Shown here piece by piece: positions 18,801 to 27,236 of a DNA stretch of 40,000 nt; position 1 is the first letter of the stretch; each line of letters begins with the position of its first letter. The DNA is from Paulinella micropora (Eukaryota; Cercozoa; Imbricatea; Euglyphida; Paulinellidae): assembly GCA_019918135.1 (NCBI GenBank), contig WBZZ01005989.1, positions 5,001 through 45,000 of the forward strand. The letters are read 5' to 3'. Both the position numbers and the translations under genes were made by a program. The notes below the pieces were generated by a model that was given only the letters and a program-made list of their open reading frames with translations, was not told the DNA's origin and ran no database searches.

Positions 18801-19498
18801 TTTATATGTCTCAGTCTGGGAATAATAAATCATTAAGTGGAGGAACAGCACCAGCAGGAGGAGGTGGAGGATTAACTTCTTATGCTATTAGATTTAGAGT
18901 GAATGGTTCTTCAACGAGTGGGTTCATATGGGAGAATAATTCAAATACTGCTTTAATGTCATTAAGAGCGAGCGATGGTCAGTTATGGGTATTAACTGGC
19001 CCCGTTCAAACATCAGACAGGAGAAAAAAAGAAGACATAAAAGAGTGTTTAGGCTTAGATTTTATTAATAAGCTAAATCCAGTTTGCTATCGTATGATTG
19101 ATGACAAAAAGAAATGTAGGACTGGCTTAATAGCACAAGAGGTAGAAGACCTACTAACAGAAATGGATATGCTAGATTTCGCTGGATTTTCAAAAGAAAA
19201 AATTATGGTTCCGTGTCCAAAGCAAAGAGCGGAATACGAATTGAAAGGTGTGAGTGTTAAGCCAGAAGATGTTAAATGTGTTGATAGTGGCGATGTCGGT
19301 TATGGTATAGGTTATTCTGAGTTTATTGCCCCGTTAATTAAGGCCGTTCAACAATTGTCAGATAATCTCGGACATGTCCGAGATAGGGTGGATAATTTAG
19401 AAAAAGAAAATAAAACTTTACTTAATATATTACAAGATTTAACCAATCAACTAGCAGAAATACGAGCCGTTGTATATCCAACCAATGTCAAACAATAA
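15812..19498 (+). CDS. long tail-fibre-like protein with S74 self-cleaving chaperone
   Basis: 1228 residues. The body consists of repeated shaft units (NVNLVDGxDVSxLDTSVVKL followed by TGDQTIAGxK...) seen at about residues 165, 210, 355, 515 and 650, with beta-rich inserts, a layout of trimeric phage and viral fibres. The C-terminus is an intramolecular chaperone of the endosialidase/peptidase S74 type: SDRRKKEDI with Ser at residue 1068, YRMIDDKKKCRTGLIAQEVE, YSEFIAPLIKAVQQL and a coiled coil. In this family the chaperone trimerises the fibre and cuts itself off just before that Ser. It is probably the host-attachment fibre of the particle. The repeated units are nearly identical at DNA level, so recombination within the gene is likely. 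The gene is intact. Confidence 0.88.
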   Translation: MNHLGNPWAYHYYGSVIIDEDLEVDGVLYGDHIEANSIQARTDDITISSKNNNSSLLISDSGYVSINNEYDLPIADGTANQILKTDGLGNTSFATLTSSYISDFELDKLTDVVITGTPTNNQLLIYSTGQWRNTNSPFLRLDGLTMMFGNLNMGGFNVVNVGNVDGIDVSALDSAVVKLTGDQTIAGIKTFSSIINASAGIDMKSQSITNVNLVDGIDVSALDTSVVKLTGDQTITGNKIFTTYLGIKDSNSLNTGRLFFNYNNNIGSIYSAEPNGATGYPLSFVGSSILFAPTTGGGITLTGNVFNFNSTTAISGLPAPLYDGDASTKAYTDTKLAKDGTTAMTGSLNMGGFSITNVNLVDGVDVSTLDTSVVKLTGDQTIAGSKSFSNEIKANAGITTTTLTTTDNVVVGAGKSVFINRSAIANNKLVLYDSGTPSTTGFYGFGIASNILIYNVNASTDSHIFYYSATNELFRIANAGITASKAITANAGVSTTTLTASGAITANGGLNMGNQSITNVNLVDGVDVSTLDTSVVKLTGDQTIAGNKKFTSTIEVRGATAPTAFDGIGIAFDTATNIGMIASQKIATATWYPIQITGSYVELYSGNNVIITATGTTLSLNNNKITNLATPSATTDGANKTYVDTLDGQNVKLTGDQTITGIKIFNGSRNDVKALNLLSQADFNNVDIINGGNITYNGARILNQNGGDIFFSQTSGDYQYFLFTLNTASSGTADQRGYVFTNVASDVKGAGLYVSKLLDNKSASSDIVRFNNAGGMRFYGALDMNSNNITNGGTITGTTITSTAGISTTTLATSDKITTASGKPIIIGNTTKGIGTTAGLEIYGTYNNNTTGAHIQAITTEDIYPTFQLLNLGHNNINMAFDAYADAGGWKSSYASSNFLMNKLANKLRFLYDSGKSVGAAVPWSVALELDTSGLLTTKAITASGLITANAGITYTGTLSSALASTNGAKIAIQGQTDGTNARGIFVWDATDSNWGIYMSQSGNNKSLSGGTAPAGGGGGLTSYAIRFRVNGSSTSGFIWENNSNTALMSLRASDGQLWVLTGPVQTSDRRKKEDIKECLGLDFINKLNPVCYRMIDDKKKCRTGLIAQEVEDLLTEMDMLDFAGFSKEKIMVPCPKQRAEYELKGVSVKPEDVKCVDSGDVGYGIGYSEFIAPLIKAVQQLSDNLGHVRDRVDNLEKENKTLLNILQDLTNQLAEIRAVVYPTNVKQ

Positions 19499-19841
19499 TA
19501 CAACTAGACTTCACAGACCCCCGCCTATTATGGATATGGATGGCGAACTAACTCCAGAATTAAAGTCCCGTGTTTTGGATATTGAACTAAAGAATGAGGA
19601 AAAAAAAGTAGAGCACGAATTGGAAGATAACTGGAATTGTTGTTGTATGACAAACAGACCAACCGACAGCAGACTTATTAAATATCTGTTTCAAATGACC
19701 ATTATTATTTCAATAATCACTTTGTGTATAGTGAGGCTATCTGAAAAGGACTTGCCATGTGAGGTTGCTAATACTTATGTAGGTATTTTAACCTTACTTA
19801 TCGGCATTTGTCTTCCTTCACCTTCTTCAAGTAAGAAGTGA
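19485..19841 (+). CDS. small membrane protein downstream of fibre
   Basis: 118 residues from the ATG at 19485, which overlaps the fibre's end by 14 nt in another frame; an ATG at 19470 gives 5 more residues. The N-terminus is polar and charged (DGELTPELKSRVLDIELKNE), then a CCC cluster (NWNCCCMTNR), then two hydrophobic segments, YLFQMTIIISIITLCIV and YVGILTLLIGICLP. A two-helix membrane topology with the N-terminus on one side is likely. The size and layout recall holins or small virion membrane proteins, but no family is recognised. The overlap suggests co-transcription with the fibre. Confidence 0.6.
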   Translation: MSNNNTTRLHRPPPIMDMDGELTPELKSRVLDIELKNEEKKVEHELEDNWNCCCMTNRPTDSRLIKYLFQMTIIISIITLCIVRLSEKDLPCEVANTYVGILTLLIGICLPSPSSSKK

Positions 19842-20079
19842 GCACTCATACAAGTGGATTTTATACCAAGAAGCATCACTACCCGAACACATCAAAGGCA
19901 GTGCCTCATCAAAACTACGACACATATTATTTCCATTATTTATAAAAACACACTTAAACACCTTTTTGAATACAATAAACACAACTTATATTCTTTTTTT
20001 CACTTATCCGTGAGTAGAAATCGCAAGCCGTGCGACTTAGCACAAATGGTAATACAAACAATAATATTGATAACATATA
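19842..20079. other. spacer without recognised gene
   Basis: About 240 bp of AT-rich sequence between the membrane protein and the convergent small gene. A 106-residue open frame begins at 19854 but has no protein-like features and overlaps the minus-strand gene. I see no RNA gene or clear regulatory motif. Confidence 0.4.
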
Positions 20080-20289
20080 TTAACCAGCCTTTTCTTTTAC
20101 TATATTGTTGTAAATCGTCTCCCGTTGCTTATCCGTCAGTGGCAGGCGATATAAGATATTCTTTGGCTGTCTAAATACAGCAGGATACTTATTTACCAAG
20201 TTTTGGTTAATGCGGATGTTGTCTATCTCTTTGCTGAGTTTTTCCAATTCTTCAAGTTGTTGTTCGTCTTTACTTTTTTCTTTATCCAT
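20080..20289 (-). CDS. small coiled-coil protein
   Basis: 69 residues from ATG at 20289 (an earlier ATG at 20337 would run through the neighbour's leader). The first half is a charged helix (KSKDEQQLEELEKLSKEIDN) with heptad-like spacing. The second half contains KYPAVFRQPKNILYRLPLTD. No family is recognised. It is divergent from the PLA2-like gene, with only 22 bp between the two ATGs, implying a very compact bidirectional promoter (CATATTATATAACAGGAAAT). Confidence 0.5.
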   Translation of the reverse strand: MDKEKSKDEQQLEELEKLSKEIDNIRINQNLVNKYPAVFRQPKNILYRLPLTDKQRETIYNNIVKEKAG

Positions 20290-20311
20290 ATTATATAACA
20301 GGAAATATAAA

Positions 20312-23020
20312 ATGGCCAAACAGAAAAAAAAAGACAATCCCTCTTTGGCGGAAGTATACGAAGGAGAAGAGTGGCATGTCCCTCACTACAACTTCAACGG
20401 CCCCGGAACGGACTTGCGGAACAGATTTAGATTAGACTACAAGGGCAAAATCGGGACAGCATCTTATCATCTACCCGTAAATAAGATTGATTATGAAGCG
20501 ATACGACACGACCTCATGCACATGTCGTCGGACGATATGGTTCAACATTTTTCCGATAGAGATTATGTAAAAAATGTAGGTGCTAACATGAATTTCCACA
20601 ACATGGGATCCGCTTTGTTGAGTGTGAATGCAGTCGGTGATAAAGCACTGGCAAAGGCGGTATATGAGTTGTCTAAAATCTATGCTCCTATTAAGTATCC
20701 ATTAAGTAAGCGAAGGCAGATAGCGGAGGAAATCGCACTCATGATGCGAGAATGGAAGACGAGCACAGATGTTCTTAAATATCTGGTCGTAAAATTTCCA
20801 TCCTTGTTTGGAGGCACAACAACGAGAAGGTTAGCAGGAGTGGCGAGTAGAAGACACATGGAGCGAGTATGGAGTGAATTGCACGGGAAACTCAAATTTT
20901 TAGTCGGTGGGTCTGCCTTGGCATTTTTTCAAGGGAAGAAATTTGTATCGTCTCCTTTGTTAATGGTGTATGGTTCTACCATTGATTTGCCAGAAAAAGT
21001 GAAAAAAGTAAAATCATGGGTTGATGCGGTGATGGAAAAATATGACAAATACTTGGCAGATGTAGGATATTTTGACGAGAATGGTGATTTCGTGATAAAA
21101 AAGAATATTGACAAATACAAAGCAGAGGATGATTACAAAGACTTTTTCTTGGACTGGACTACATATGTTTCTAAAGTTGGTTCTAATTATAAAACGGGGT
21201 TTCTAAACGAAGCAGAATTAGCAAGAGTATCTAACATAGAAACTACAAATGAATTAGAACAGGTATCAGTTGAAGAGCCAATAGAGGTTGAAGTTAGCAA
21301 TATTGCGAATAATATAGAAAATCTTTATTCCTCAGTAAAACCAATAGCAGAAAGAATTGCAGAAACTACCTTTGCTTCCATATCGCCTACTCCGTCGCCA
21401 GAAATTCTTAAATCCGTTGAACCCATATTATCTCAATCTGTATCGTCTAGCCCGTCAAAATCCGTTGAACCCATATTATCTCAATCTGTATCGCCTAGCC
21501 CGTCAAAATCCGTTGAACCGCTACCATCAGCATCAAATACAGAAAATAATGATAATAATAATATTCATAATAATATACCAGAAGTAAAAATGGCTGAAGT
21601 ACAACCACAGGCACCACCACCACGGGAAAAAATAGTAGATGTTGCGGGAAGAAAAACTGCCAGACATTCCATTGATGAATTACTGAAAGAATTTCCGCCC
21701 GAAGTCCAAGACCGCATCAAACGAGACTATGTCGACATAGTTAGCAAAGGAAGCGGTAAAAAATTAACTAGTAAAAAGTTTCAAAAGGAAGCGGATATTG
21801 ACAGCATTGAAAGAGTGCTTAGCAGAGACCATAAGATAAAGATGGGAGATTTGGATAAATATCGTGATGAATTGTTTACCAAACTTCATAGTGACCTTTA
21901 TGGAAAATTATCGCAACACCAACAACATCTGTATCACGAGTATTCAACCGCGAAAATAATCAGTTCAATTCAAGACGAAGACCAAAAAAAAGAAGTAAGG
22001 ACTAATATTGCCAAATTACAACAAGTGTATAAGACATTGAAGGAAGGTAAACTTGAGGAGGCAGAGGCGGTAAGATTGGCCGATATATACAATAGAGCGG
22101 TAAATTCTTATGTTAACGGAAGGAAAGACGAAGGGAATTCCTTTTACGAGCAATTGAAACAAGTAAACCCTCCGCCAAGTAATCAACCACCACCACCCGA
22201 TCCACAAACACAACTGCCACCAAAGAAACAACCTAAGCCACAATCTAAGCAACCACCACCGCTAGACCCGCCACCGCAACCGCAACCGAACCCGCCACCA
22301 CCCGAAGGGGAGGGTGAAGTAAAAGCACCAGAACCAGAAGAAAACACACAGACTGGAACTTATCTTAGTGGCACAAAAGCGGGACTTCCATTCGTTGAAA
22401 AAAGTGCTAATATTAATGACCCAGCATACAAGGAATATGCGGAAAGCAAAGACCCAGACCCAAACACTACACCAAATCAATCCATGGTTGATTCTATGAG
22501 GGCGACTGATGAGTTGGTTGATAGACTTATCGGGAAAACACCAGCAGAACAACGGAGGGAATTGATTAATCTTGCCCGCTTTACTATGCCGTCCGACCCG
22601 AATGGAGGAATTGGAACAACTAAAACCAATATTCTAATCAAAGGAAATAAGGAGCGATCAGATCGTGTGCTTGATGCTCCTATGTATGAGTTGCACGATA
22701 ACACCCAGTTTGGAAACACTAACAATAACATGATGATAAATCGTTATAACAGGGCAGTTATTGTTAAGAGAGTGTCGGAGAAGGTAAGAATGCCGTCCGT
22801 TAAGGCTAGAATGATTAAGAACTTCAAAGCAGAAATTCCGCCACAAGTACAAACTAGAGCAGAAAGAAAAGATTTTAAACCATTGATTAATCCCCCGTCT
22901 GACTATTCTTTTGGAAGCCCATACTCACCATTCTTCACCAACTATACACACCCGCCCATGCCTTATGGTGTTGAATATGATAATTATAGATACAATCAAA
23001 ACTATTTTCTCAATGCTTAA
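20312..23020 (+). CDS. large virion protein with PLA2-like N-terminal domain
   Basis: 902 residues from ATG at 20312; the frame is open 34 codons further upstream but that part reads the antisense of the neighbouring small gene. Residues 25-72 show a phospholipase A2-like signature: a YNFNGPGT calcium-loop sequence (30-33 GPGT), then PVNKID and a catalytic-type HD (66-67). This pattern is known from parvovirus VP1 unique regions and from proteins of adintoviruses and polintons, where it is thought to help cross the endosomal membrane. After a helical middle come tandem SKSVEPILSQSVS repeats near 390-430, a basic helical part, a long Pro/Gln-rich linker near 645-690 and a conserved-looking C-terminus ending in Tyr/Pro-rich sequence. 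It is probably a minor capsid or core-associated protein. Enzyme activity is inferred. Confidence 0.72.
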   Translation: MAKQKKKDNPSLAEVYEGEEWHVPHYNFNGPGTDLRNRFRLDYKGKIGTASYHLPVNKIDYEAIRHDLMHMSSDDMVQHFSDRDYVKNVGANMNFHNMGSALLSVNAVGDKALAKAVYELSKIYAPIKYPLSKRRQIAEEIALMMREWKTSTDVLKYLVVKFPSLFGGTTTRRLAGVASRRHMERVWSELHGKLKFLVGGSALAFFQGKKFVSSPLLMVYGSTIDLPEKVKKVKSWVDAVMEKYDKYLADVGYFDENGDFVIKKNIDKYKAEDDYKDFFLDWTTYVSKVGSNYKTGFLNEAELARVSNIETTNELEQVSVEEPIEVEVSNIANNIENLYSSVKPIAERIAETTFASISPTPSPEILKSVEPILSQSVSSSPSKSVEPILSQSVSPSPSKSVEPLPSASNTENNDNNNIHNNIPEVKMAEVQPQAPPPREKIVDVAGRKTARHSIDELLKEFPPEVQDRIKRDYVDIVSKGSGKKLTSKKFQKEADIDSIERVLSRDHKIKMGDLDKYRDELFTKLHSDLYGKLSQHQQHLYHEYSTAKIISSIQDEDQKKEVRTNIAKLQQVYKTLKEGKLEEAEAVRLADIYNRAVNSYVNGRKDEGNSFYEQLKQVNPPPSNQPPPPDPQTQLPPKKQPKPQSKQPPPLDPPPQPQPNPPPPEGEGEVKAPEPEENTQTGTYLSGTKAGLPFVEKSANINDPAYKEYAESKDPDPNTTPNQSMVDSMRATDELVDRLIGKTPAEQRRELINLARFTMPSDPNGGIGTTKTNILIKGNKERSDRVLDAPMYELHDNTQFGNTNNNMMINRYNRAVIVKRVSEKVRMPSVKARMIKNFKAEIPPQVQTRAERKDFKPLINPPSDYSFGSPYSPFFTNYTHPPMPYGVEYDNYRYNQNYFLNA
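21410..21525 (+). repeat. short tandem repeat within PLA2-like gene
   Basis: A 48-54-bp unit containing AAATCCGTTGAACCCATATT and TCTCAATCTGTATCG is repeated two to three times, coding for SVEPILSQSVS-type repeats. It is likely prone to length change. Confidence 0.7.
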
Positions 23021-23028
23021 GTATAATA

Positions 23029-23898
23029 ATGAAACGAGGACTTAGACCAAATAGACTACCACGAAAAACACTTTTACGAACGGCACTTGAAGGCAGTAAG
23101 ATTGATGAATTACACGAAAATGAATTTCAAGTCAGCCGTCCAGTCATAACGGAATTGCCCAAAAAAGAACAAAAATTTAAAAAAGGTTTGAAAATTGAGG
23201 CAATAGAGTCCGAGCGGGATAGTGTCAAAGAGAAACCACTTCAAAGGGGAAACATCCTTCCGGGGATGGGGCTATTTATCATTTGTGGTGCTACGAGCAG
23301 TGGCAAGTCCGTTATGATCGCCAACCTGCTAGGTAATAAACACATGCTTAAGGGCTGGTGGGACGAGATTTATATGTTTTGTTTATCTCCTTCTAAGATG
23401 CTTACGGATGTTTTGAAATTGAAAGACGACCATATCATACGAGAGGACAAGCCAGAATTATTGCGACGAATATTTGACGAACAGAAAAGCAAAATAGAGG
23501 CGAAGGGATACGAAAAAGCACCAAAGATATTAATCATTTGTGATGATGTGGCACAATCCCGCAAGTTTCTTAAACACGAAGTATTACAAGAAATTGCTTT
23601 TGCTTCAACACATGCCAAAGTATCAGTATGGATAACGACACAATCATACATGCAAATTCCCCGCAATGTAAGAATAAATGCCCATTATATTGCCATATTT
23701 TCGGGTGTGAAACGATCGGAGATTGAACGAATAAAAGCGGAACATGAAAGTCAATATCTGACTGATAAAGAGATGGATGTGCTTATTAGACATGCCACAG
23801 CGGAGCCTTATTCTTTTCTATTCATTAACAATAGAATAGCGGATAAGCGACAGGTATTCAGGAAGAACTTTGATACCATTTTACACTTAAAAACTTGA
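23029..23898 (+). CDS. genome-packaging ATPase (FtsK/HerA, A32-like)
   Basis: 289 residues. Walker A GATSSGKS (G87 to S94), Walker B ILIICDD (D172, D173), and the sensor-like WITTQSYMQIPRNVR at 201-215. This order and spacing match the A32-type packaging ATPases of polintons, virophages and NCLDVs, which pump DNA into the capsid. The N-terminal 70 residues are basic. It starts 8 nt after the stop of the PLA2-like gene and so may be co-transcribed. It forms a morphogenesis module with the capsid genes that follow. The gene is intact. Confidence 0.92.
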   Translation: MKRGLRPNRLPRKTLLRTALEGSKIDELHENEFQVSRPVITELPKKEQKFKKGLKIEAIESERDSVKEKPLQRGNILPGMGLFIICGATSSGKSVMIANLLGNKHMLKGWWDEIYMFCLSPSKMLTDVLKLKDDHIIREDKPELLRRIFDEQKSKIEAKGYEKAPKILIICDDVAQSRKFLKHEVLQEIAFASTHAKVSVWITTQSYMQIPRNVRINAHYIAIFSGVKRSEIERIKAEHESQYLTDKEMDVLIRHATAEPYSFLFINNRIADKRQVFRKNFDTILHLKT

Positions 23899-23952
23899 AG
23901 TAAGGCTAATTAGTTTTAAAAGCAATTTTTTTATATTTATTAATAATATAAT

Positions 23953-24408
23953 ATGAGCACTAGGTTATTTACGACAACTTACAACCAAGCAGTGAGTATT
24001 TACCGCCAACAGAATGGCATTAAAGGAATGTATACCATCAAGAAAGGCACACCAGAATATGAGGGAGTAATCCAAATACACAACAAAATCAAGTCTGGTG
24101 AAATTCCATCGCAACTTAAGCCAAGAGCACCAAGAAAAAAGAAAATACAAGCCCCTTCTAACCCCTCGCCCATTGAAACATCGGCACCGCCAGTTGATTT
24201 ATCATTGAATAGAAAGACAGCAGAACTACTGCCAAATCATATCACAAATACTACACCACCGCCAAGTGCCAAACCAGTGGAAATGACACCAGACGGAGAG
24301 TGGGATAAAATCGCGAGAGACTTGGATGAGCGAATGAGTAAATCGGCCTCATACAACAAACTAGTTAATATAATTAAATTTATGAAAGAGAATAACATCC
24401 CTTGTTAG
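23953..24408 (+). CDS. unknown basic protein in morphogenesis module
   Basis: 151 residues. N-terminal part FTTTYNQAVSIYRQQNGIKG...YTIKKGTPEYEGVIQIHNKI, then a basic Pro-rich linker (KPRAPRKKKIQAPSNP), then a Pro/Thr-rich stretch and a helical end (YNKLVNIIKFMKENNI). The arrangement suggests a DNA-associated core or virion protein. I recognise no family. The leader is AT-only (TTTATTAATAATATAAT). It is followed 15 nt later by the next gene. Confidence 0.6.
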   Translation: MSTRLFTTTYNQAVSIYRQQNGIKGMYTIKKGTPEYEGVIQIHNKIKSGEIPSQLKPRAPRKKKIQAPSNPSPIETSAPPVDLSLNRKTAELLPNHITNTTPPPSAKPVEMTPDGEWDKIARDLDERMSKSASYNKLVNIIKFMKENNIPC

Positions 24409-24423
24409 TATATATACAAGAGG

Positions 24424-24828
24424 ATGATTAGAAACACCCGCGCGGCGAACAAGTTATCTGGCGAATTCGTCAATAAACTAAACGAAGCAAACAGACAAAC
24501 TAGCGATGCAATGCAATTGAACCATTTTGAATTGTGGTCTGACAAAGGAGCACCATTAGTCAATCAAGACCTTACGGATTATTCTAATTTATACCCAGTG
24601 CCGACTTATGACTTGCAGAGCATGTTGCCAGATGTCAGCGACAAAGGAACCACAGATGTTGTTGATTTAGATACTGCCGTGTCTAGTTTGAAATTTTTAC
24701 AAAAAGCAGTGAAGAGTGCAACTTCCCGAGAGTATCAACTTGATAGCAGAGAAGGCCGTGATACCACCTTAGCCTCAATACAAGGTGATGTAAGAAAAAT
24801 AAAAAATGTGTTTTTGCCCGATGAATAA
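24424..24828 (+). CDS. unknown protein preceding the major capsid gene
   Basis: 134 residues, acidic-basic mixed, mainly helical, with no Cys. It contains MIRNTRAANKLSGEFVNKLN and a C-terminal SREYQLDSREGRDTTLASIQ. It lies directly before the major capsid gene, where polinton-like viruses often encode a protease or minor capsid protein, but I see no Cys-His-Asp protease triad (there is no Cys), so the usual adenain-type protease is not supported. It could be a scaffold or cement protein by position. Confidence 0.58.
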   Translation: MIRNTRAANKLSGEFVNKLNEANRQTSDAMQLNHFELWSDKGAPLVNQDLTDYSNLYPVPTYDLQSMLPDVSDKGTTDVVDLDTAVSSLKFLQKAVKSATSREYQLDSREGRDTTLASIQGDVRKIKNVFLPDE

Positions 24829-24840
24829 CTCAATTAATTA

Positions 24841-24874
24841 GTCCCTTAGGACAATTGTCAATAGCACACTATTG
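24841..24874 (+). terminator. paired small hairpins before the capsid gene
   Basis: GTCC-CTTA-GGAC at 24841-24852 and CAATAG-CACA-CTATTG at 24859-24874, both perfect, lie after the stop of the 24424 gene. They may mark the transcript end before the capsid gene's own leader (TTTTTTTATCGCATAAATATAAG). Confidence 0.4.
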
Positions 24875-24938
24875 ATTAATTAAATTTGCAAATAATTATT
24901 TTTTTATCGCATAAATATAAGTCCGAGCCTTTACAATC

Positions 24939-26357
24939 ATGAGTGAAACAAAAGACATGAAGAACACGGAGGAGTTGATGTCCCTCAACAACCTCAAGTA
25001 TGAGTTGCCAGCAAACTTGGCACTCACGGAGCAGGGGAGCATCTTTAAGAAGAACTTCTCCGACCAGCAGACTTATACCTCTTCGTCGGGGACTGAAATG
25101 ATTTTTACACTACAGGCAAGCACTGATTTTGTTTATGGAAAGAATTGCTATTTATCTTTTGATATCAAGGCCGACGGGTTGGTTACGACCGCGGGGAATA
25201 ACTGCGGTATTGGTTTCCTAAATACACCCGCTACCGCTATTTTTGAAAGATTTCTACTAGAAAGTAAGGATGGTAGCGAACTGGAACGAATTGAAGATTT
25301 GAACAAGATGGTGCGAAATATTCTCCCGTGGCACTATCCTCTTGATTACCGCGGTCAGGCGCAGATGGCGGGACAACGAGAGGCTTTATCTGTTAGCAAT
25401 GGCATTGGTGCTACTACTGATGCTCCTAACTTTTCCGTTAATACTCCAACTGTCGTAGGCACTGGTAGTTATTTGAAGGTTTGTATTCCTCTTCATTATT
25501 TCTCTGGAGTGTTTAATGAAGAAACTCTCATTCCTCCTTCTTTGATTAGTGGTATGAGACTTCGTTTGACATTTGCACCGCCTCAGGAAGCATTGTCTGT
25601 TATTGGCACCCTTGACGGGAAGGCAGCGGCTGGGATTACTGGCGCTGCTTTGACTTTCACCATTTCAAATCCAGTTGTTATGTTGGAGACATTCTCTCTC
25701 GCTCCCGCCGTCCAGAGAAATATTTTGGAACAGATGGGAAGCAAGGAAGGTCTTCCATACACTTATGAAACATATTACAACCAGAAGGCCAACCCCGGAA
25801 CGAGCGATGACTTCAACCTTCAAGTGAATAAGGCTGTTGCACGGGCTCAGTGCTTGTATATCGTCACGCAAAATGTGCTCGCTGATAGTGTTGCTATTGA
25901 TAACCTTGGAACTACTCAAATGCCTTATAAGCAATATCAGTGCCGTATTGGTGATTGGTATGCTCCGCAACAGAAGATGGAACTCGGAGGAAGCACCGAT
26001 ACTCTGGCTGCCGTTCAACGAGGGTGTGCAGAATTGTATATTAACAATCTCCAAGCAACTATGGGTATTCGTGATCCTTATATGACTTCCTCTGTTTCGC
26101 TTGAAAACTTTCGCAAGTTTTATGGCGATTCCGATGTTACCGCAACTACCACCAATGGTGGTTTTGCTACCATTATCCAGACACTCAATCAATCGCCACA
26201 CATTGGTGCATCTGGTCTCGCAGTCAATAACTCACGAACTGCTGAGGTCACTCTTCGTTATGCGGCCGATTATAATGAAAATCGTGCCATTACCGCTTGG
26301 TTGAAATATGTCAAAGTCGCTTCTATCTACCCGTCTCGCTGTGTGGTCAAACAATAA
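24939..26357 (+). CDS. MCP: major capsid protein (double jelly-roll, polinton-like)
   Basis: 472 residues. The N-terminal LALTEQGSIFKKNFSDQQTY, the early beta strand ASTDFVYGKNCYLSFDIKA, a central AIFERFLLESKDGSELERI and a C-terminal RYAADYNENRAITAWLKYVK fit the double jelly-roll major capsid proteins of polinton-like viruses in length and beta-rich composition. It should form pseudohexameric capsomers. Position between packaging ATPase and penton candidate supports the call. The codons are richer in G/C than in the neighbouring genes, as expected for a highly expressed gene. The frame is intact. The call rests on size, composition and context rather than on a catalytic motif. Confidence 0.82.
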   Translation: MSETKDMKNTEELMSLNNLKYELPANLALTEQGSIFKKNFSDQQTYTSSSGTEMIFTLQASTDFVYGKNCYLSFDIKADGLVTTAGNNCGIGFLNTPATAIFERFLLESKDGSELERIEDLNKMVRNILPWHYPLDYRGQAQMAGQREALSVSNGIGATTDAPNFSVNTPTVVGTGSYLKVCIPLHYFSGVFNEETLIPPSLISGMRLRLTFAPPQEALSVIGTLDGKAAAGITGAALTFTISNPVVMLETFSLAPAVQRNILEQMGSKEGLPYTYETYYNQKANPGTSDDFNLQVNKAVARAQCLYIVTQNVLADSVAIDNLGTTQMPYKQYQCRIGDWYAPQQKMELGGSTDTLAAVQRGCAELYINNLQATMGIRDPYMTSSVSLENFRKFYGDSDVTATTTNGGFATIIQTLNQSPHIGASGLAVNNSRTAEVTLRYAADYNENRAITAWLKYVKVASIYPSRCVVKQ

Positions 26358-26399
26358 AAAAATTAAAAATTAGAATAATATATAATTTATAATATAGCA

Positions 26400-27197
26400 A
26401 TGTCATTTACGATAAGCAATCTTGAAGACGAAAAGCGAACCCGCAAAAATTTCCTCCTTCGTGTCTCCTCAAGTGATAAAACAGAATCCAAATCCGCTTC
26501 TACTCACAATGGCCGTTTCGTCGTTGATCTCCCAGCAACTGGTCGTAATATTGATATAGTCAGTGCTTATGTCGTTAAGAGTATCTCTATCCCAAATGTT
26601 TTCCCAAACATACCGAGTTATGCCAACACTCTCACATTGATTAAAACAACGGGATCGGCTACAAAAACGGCAATCGTAACAGCAAATCAATACACCATTG
26701 ATACATTTATTACCGCCCTTCAATCCGCTGTTAATTCAGCAATTGCCCCAGACTCCGTAGTTATAACTTTGAACTCCGTTAATAAATTGAATTTTGCTTT
26801 CACTGGTGATACATATGCTTTTGATTACGATAACAGCACGATTAGCGATAAGATAGGATTAACTGCCGATATCTCGGCGGCAGCGAGTAGCACCATGCAA
26901 TCCATAGTCAATCTAATCGGTGAAACCGCAGTTTATGTCCATAGCCGTGCTTTAAATCAGTCTGGTTTGGTGGAAGCAAATGGTAATTTCTCTGTCGTTG
27001 GTAAATGTAATTTAGATAAGCCGTATGGAGTCCAGTGCTACTTTGAGAGTTCTAATGATGTCGCCGATTATGTGCCATTTAATACGACGAAAAGTTTAAG
27101 GTCTATTGATATTGTAATTAGAAATGCGGGCGGTGAAGTTTTGGAGGTTCCTGTCAATTTTGAAGTTAGTATTCTCTTAAAGGTGTATCATGCTTAA
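26400..27197 (+). CDS. penton / minor capsid protein candidate
   Basis: 265 residues. It starts MSFTISNLEDEKRTRKNFLL, then beta-rich sequence with NGRFVVDLPATGRNIDIVSA and SYANTLTLIKTTGSA, and ends VPVNFEVSILLKVYH. A single jelly-roll penton placed right after the major capsid gene is the usual order in polinton-like viruses and virophages. An all-AT leader (TATAATTTATAATATAGCA) precedes it. The frame is intact. It is the last gene of the plus-strand viral run; a hairpin with ATTTTT follows. Confidence 0.75.
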   Translation: MSFTISNLEDEKRTRKNFLLRVSSSDKTESKSASTHNGRFVVDLPATGRNIDIVSAYVVKSISIPNVFPNIPSYANTLTLIKTTGSATKTAIVTANQYTIDTFITALQSAVNSAIAPDSVVITLNSVNKLNFAFTGDTYAFDYDNSTISDKIGLTADISAAASSTMQSIVNLIGETAVYVHSRALNQSGLVEANGNFSVVGKCNLDKPYGVQCYFESSNDVADYVPFNTTKSLRSIDIVIRNAGGEVLEVPVNFEVSILLKVYHA

Positions 27198-27236
27198 TCC
27201 TATCGGTTTATTTACATTTGGACTATAATTTCCCTT

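Noticed and set aside
24424..24828. Adenain-type maturation protease before the capsid gene
   Set aside because: Position fits, but the protein has no Cys and no recognisable His-Asp/Glu-Cys triad.
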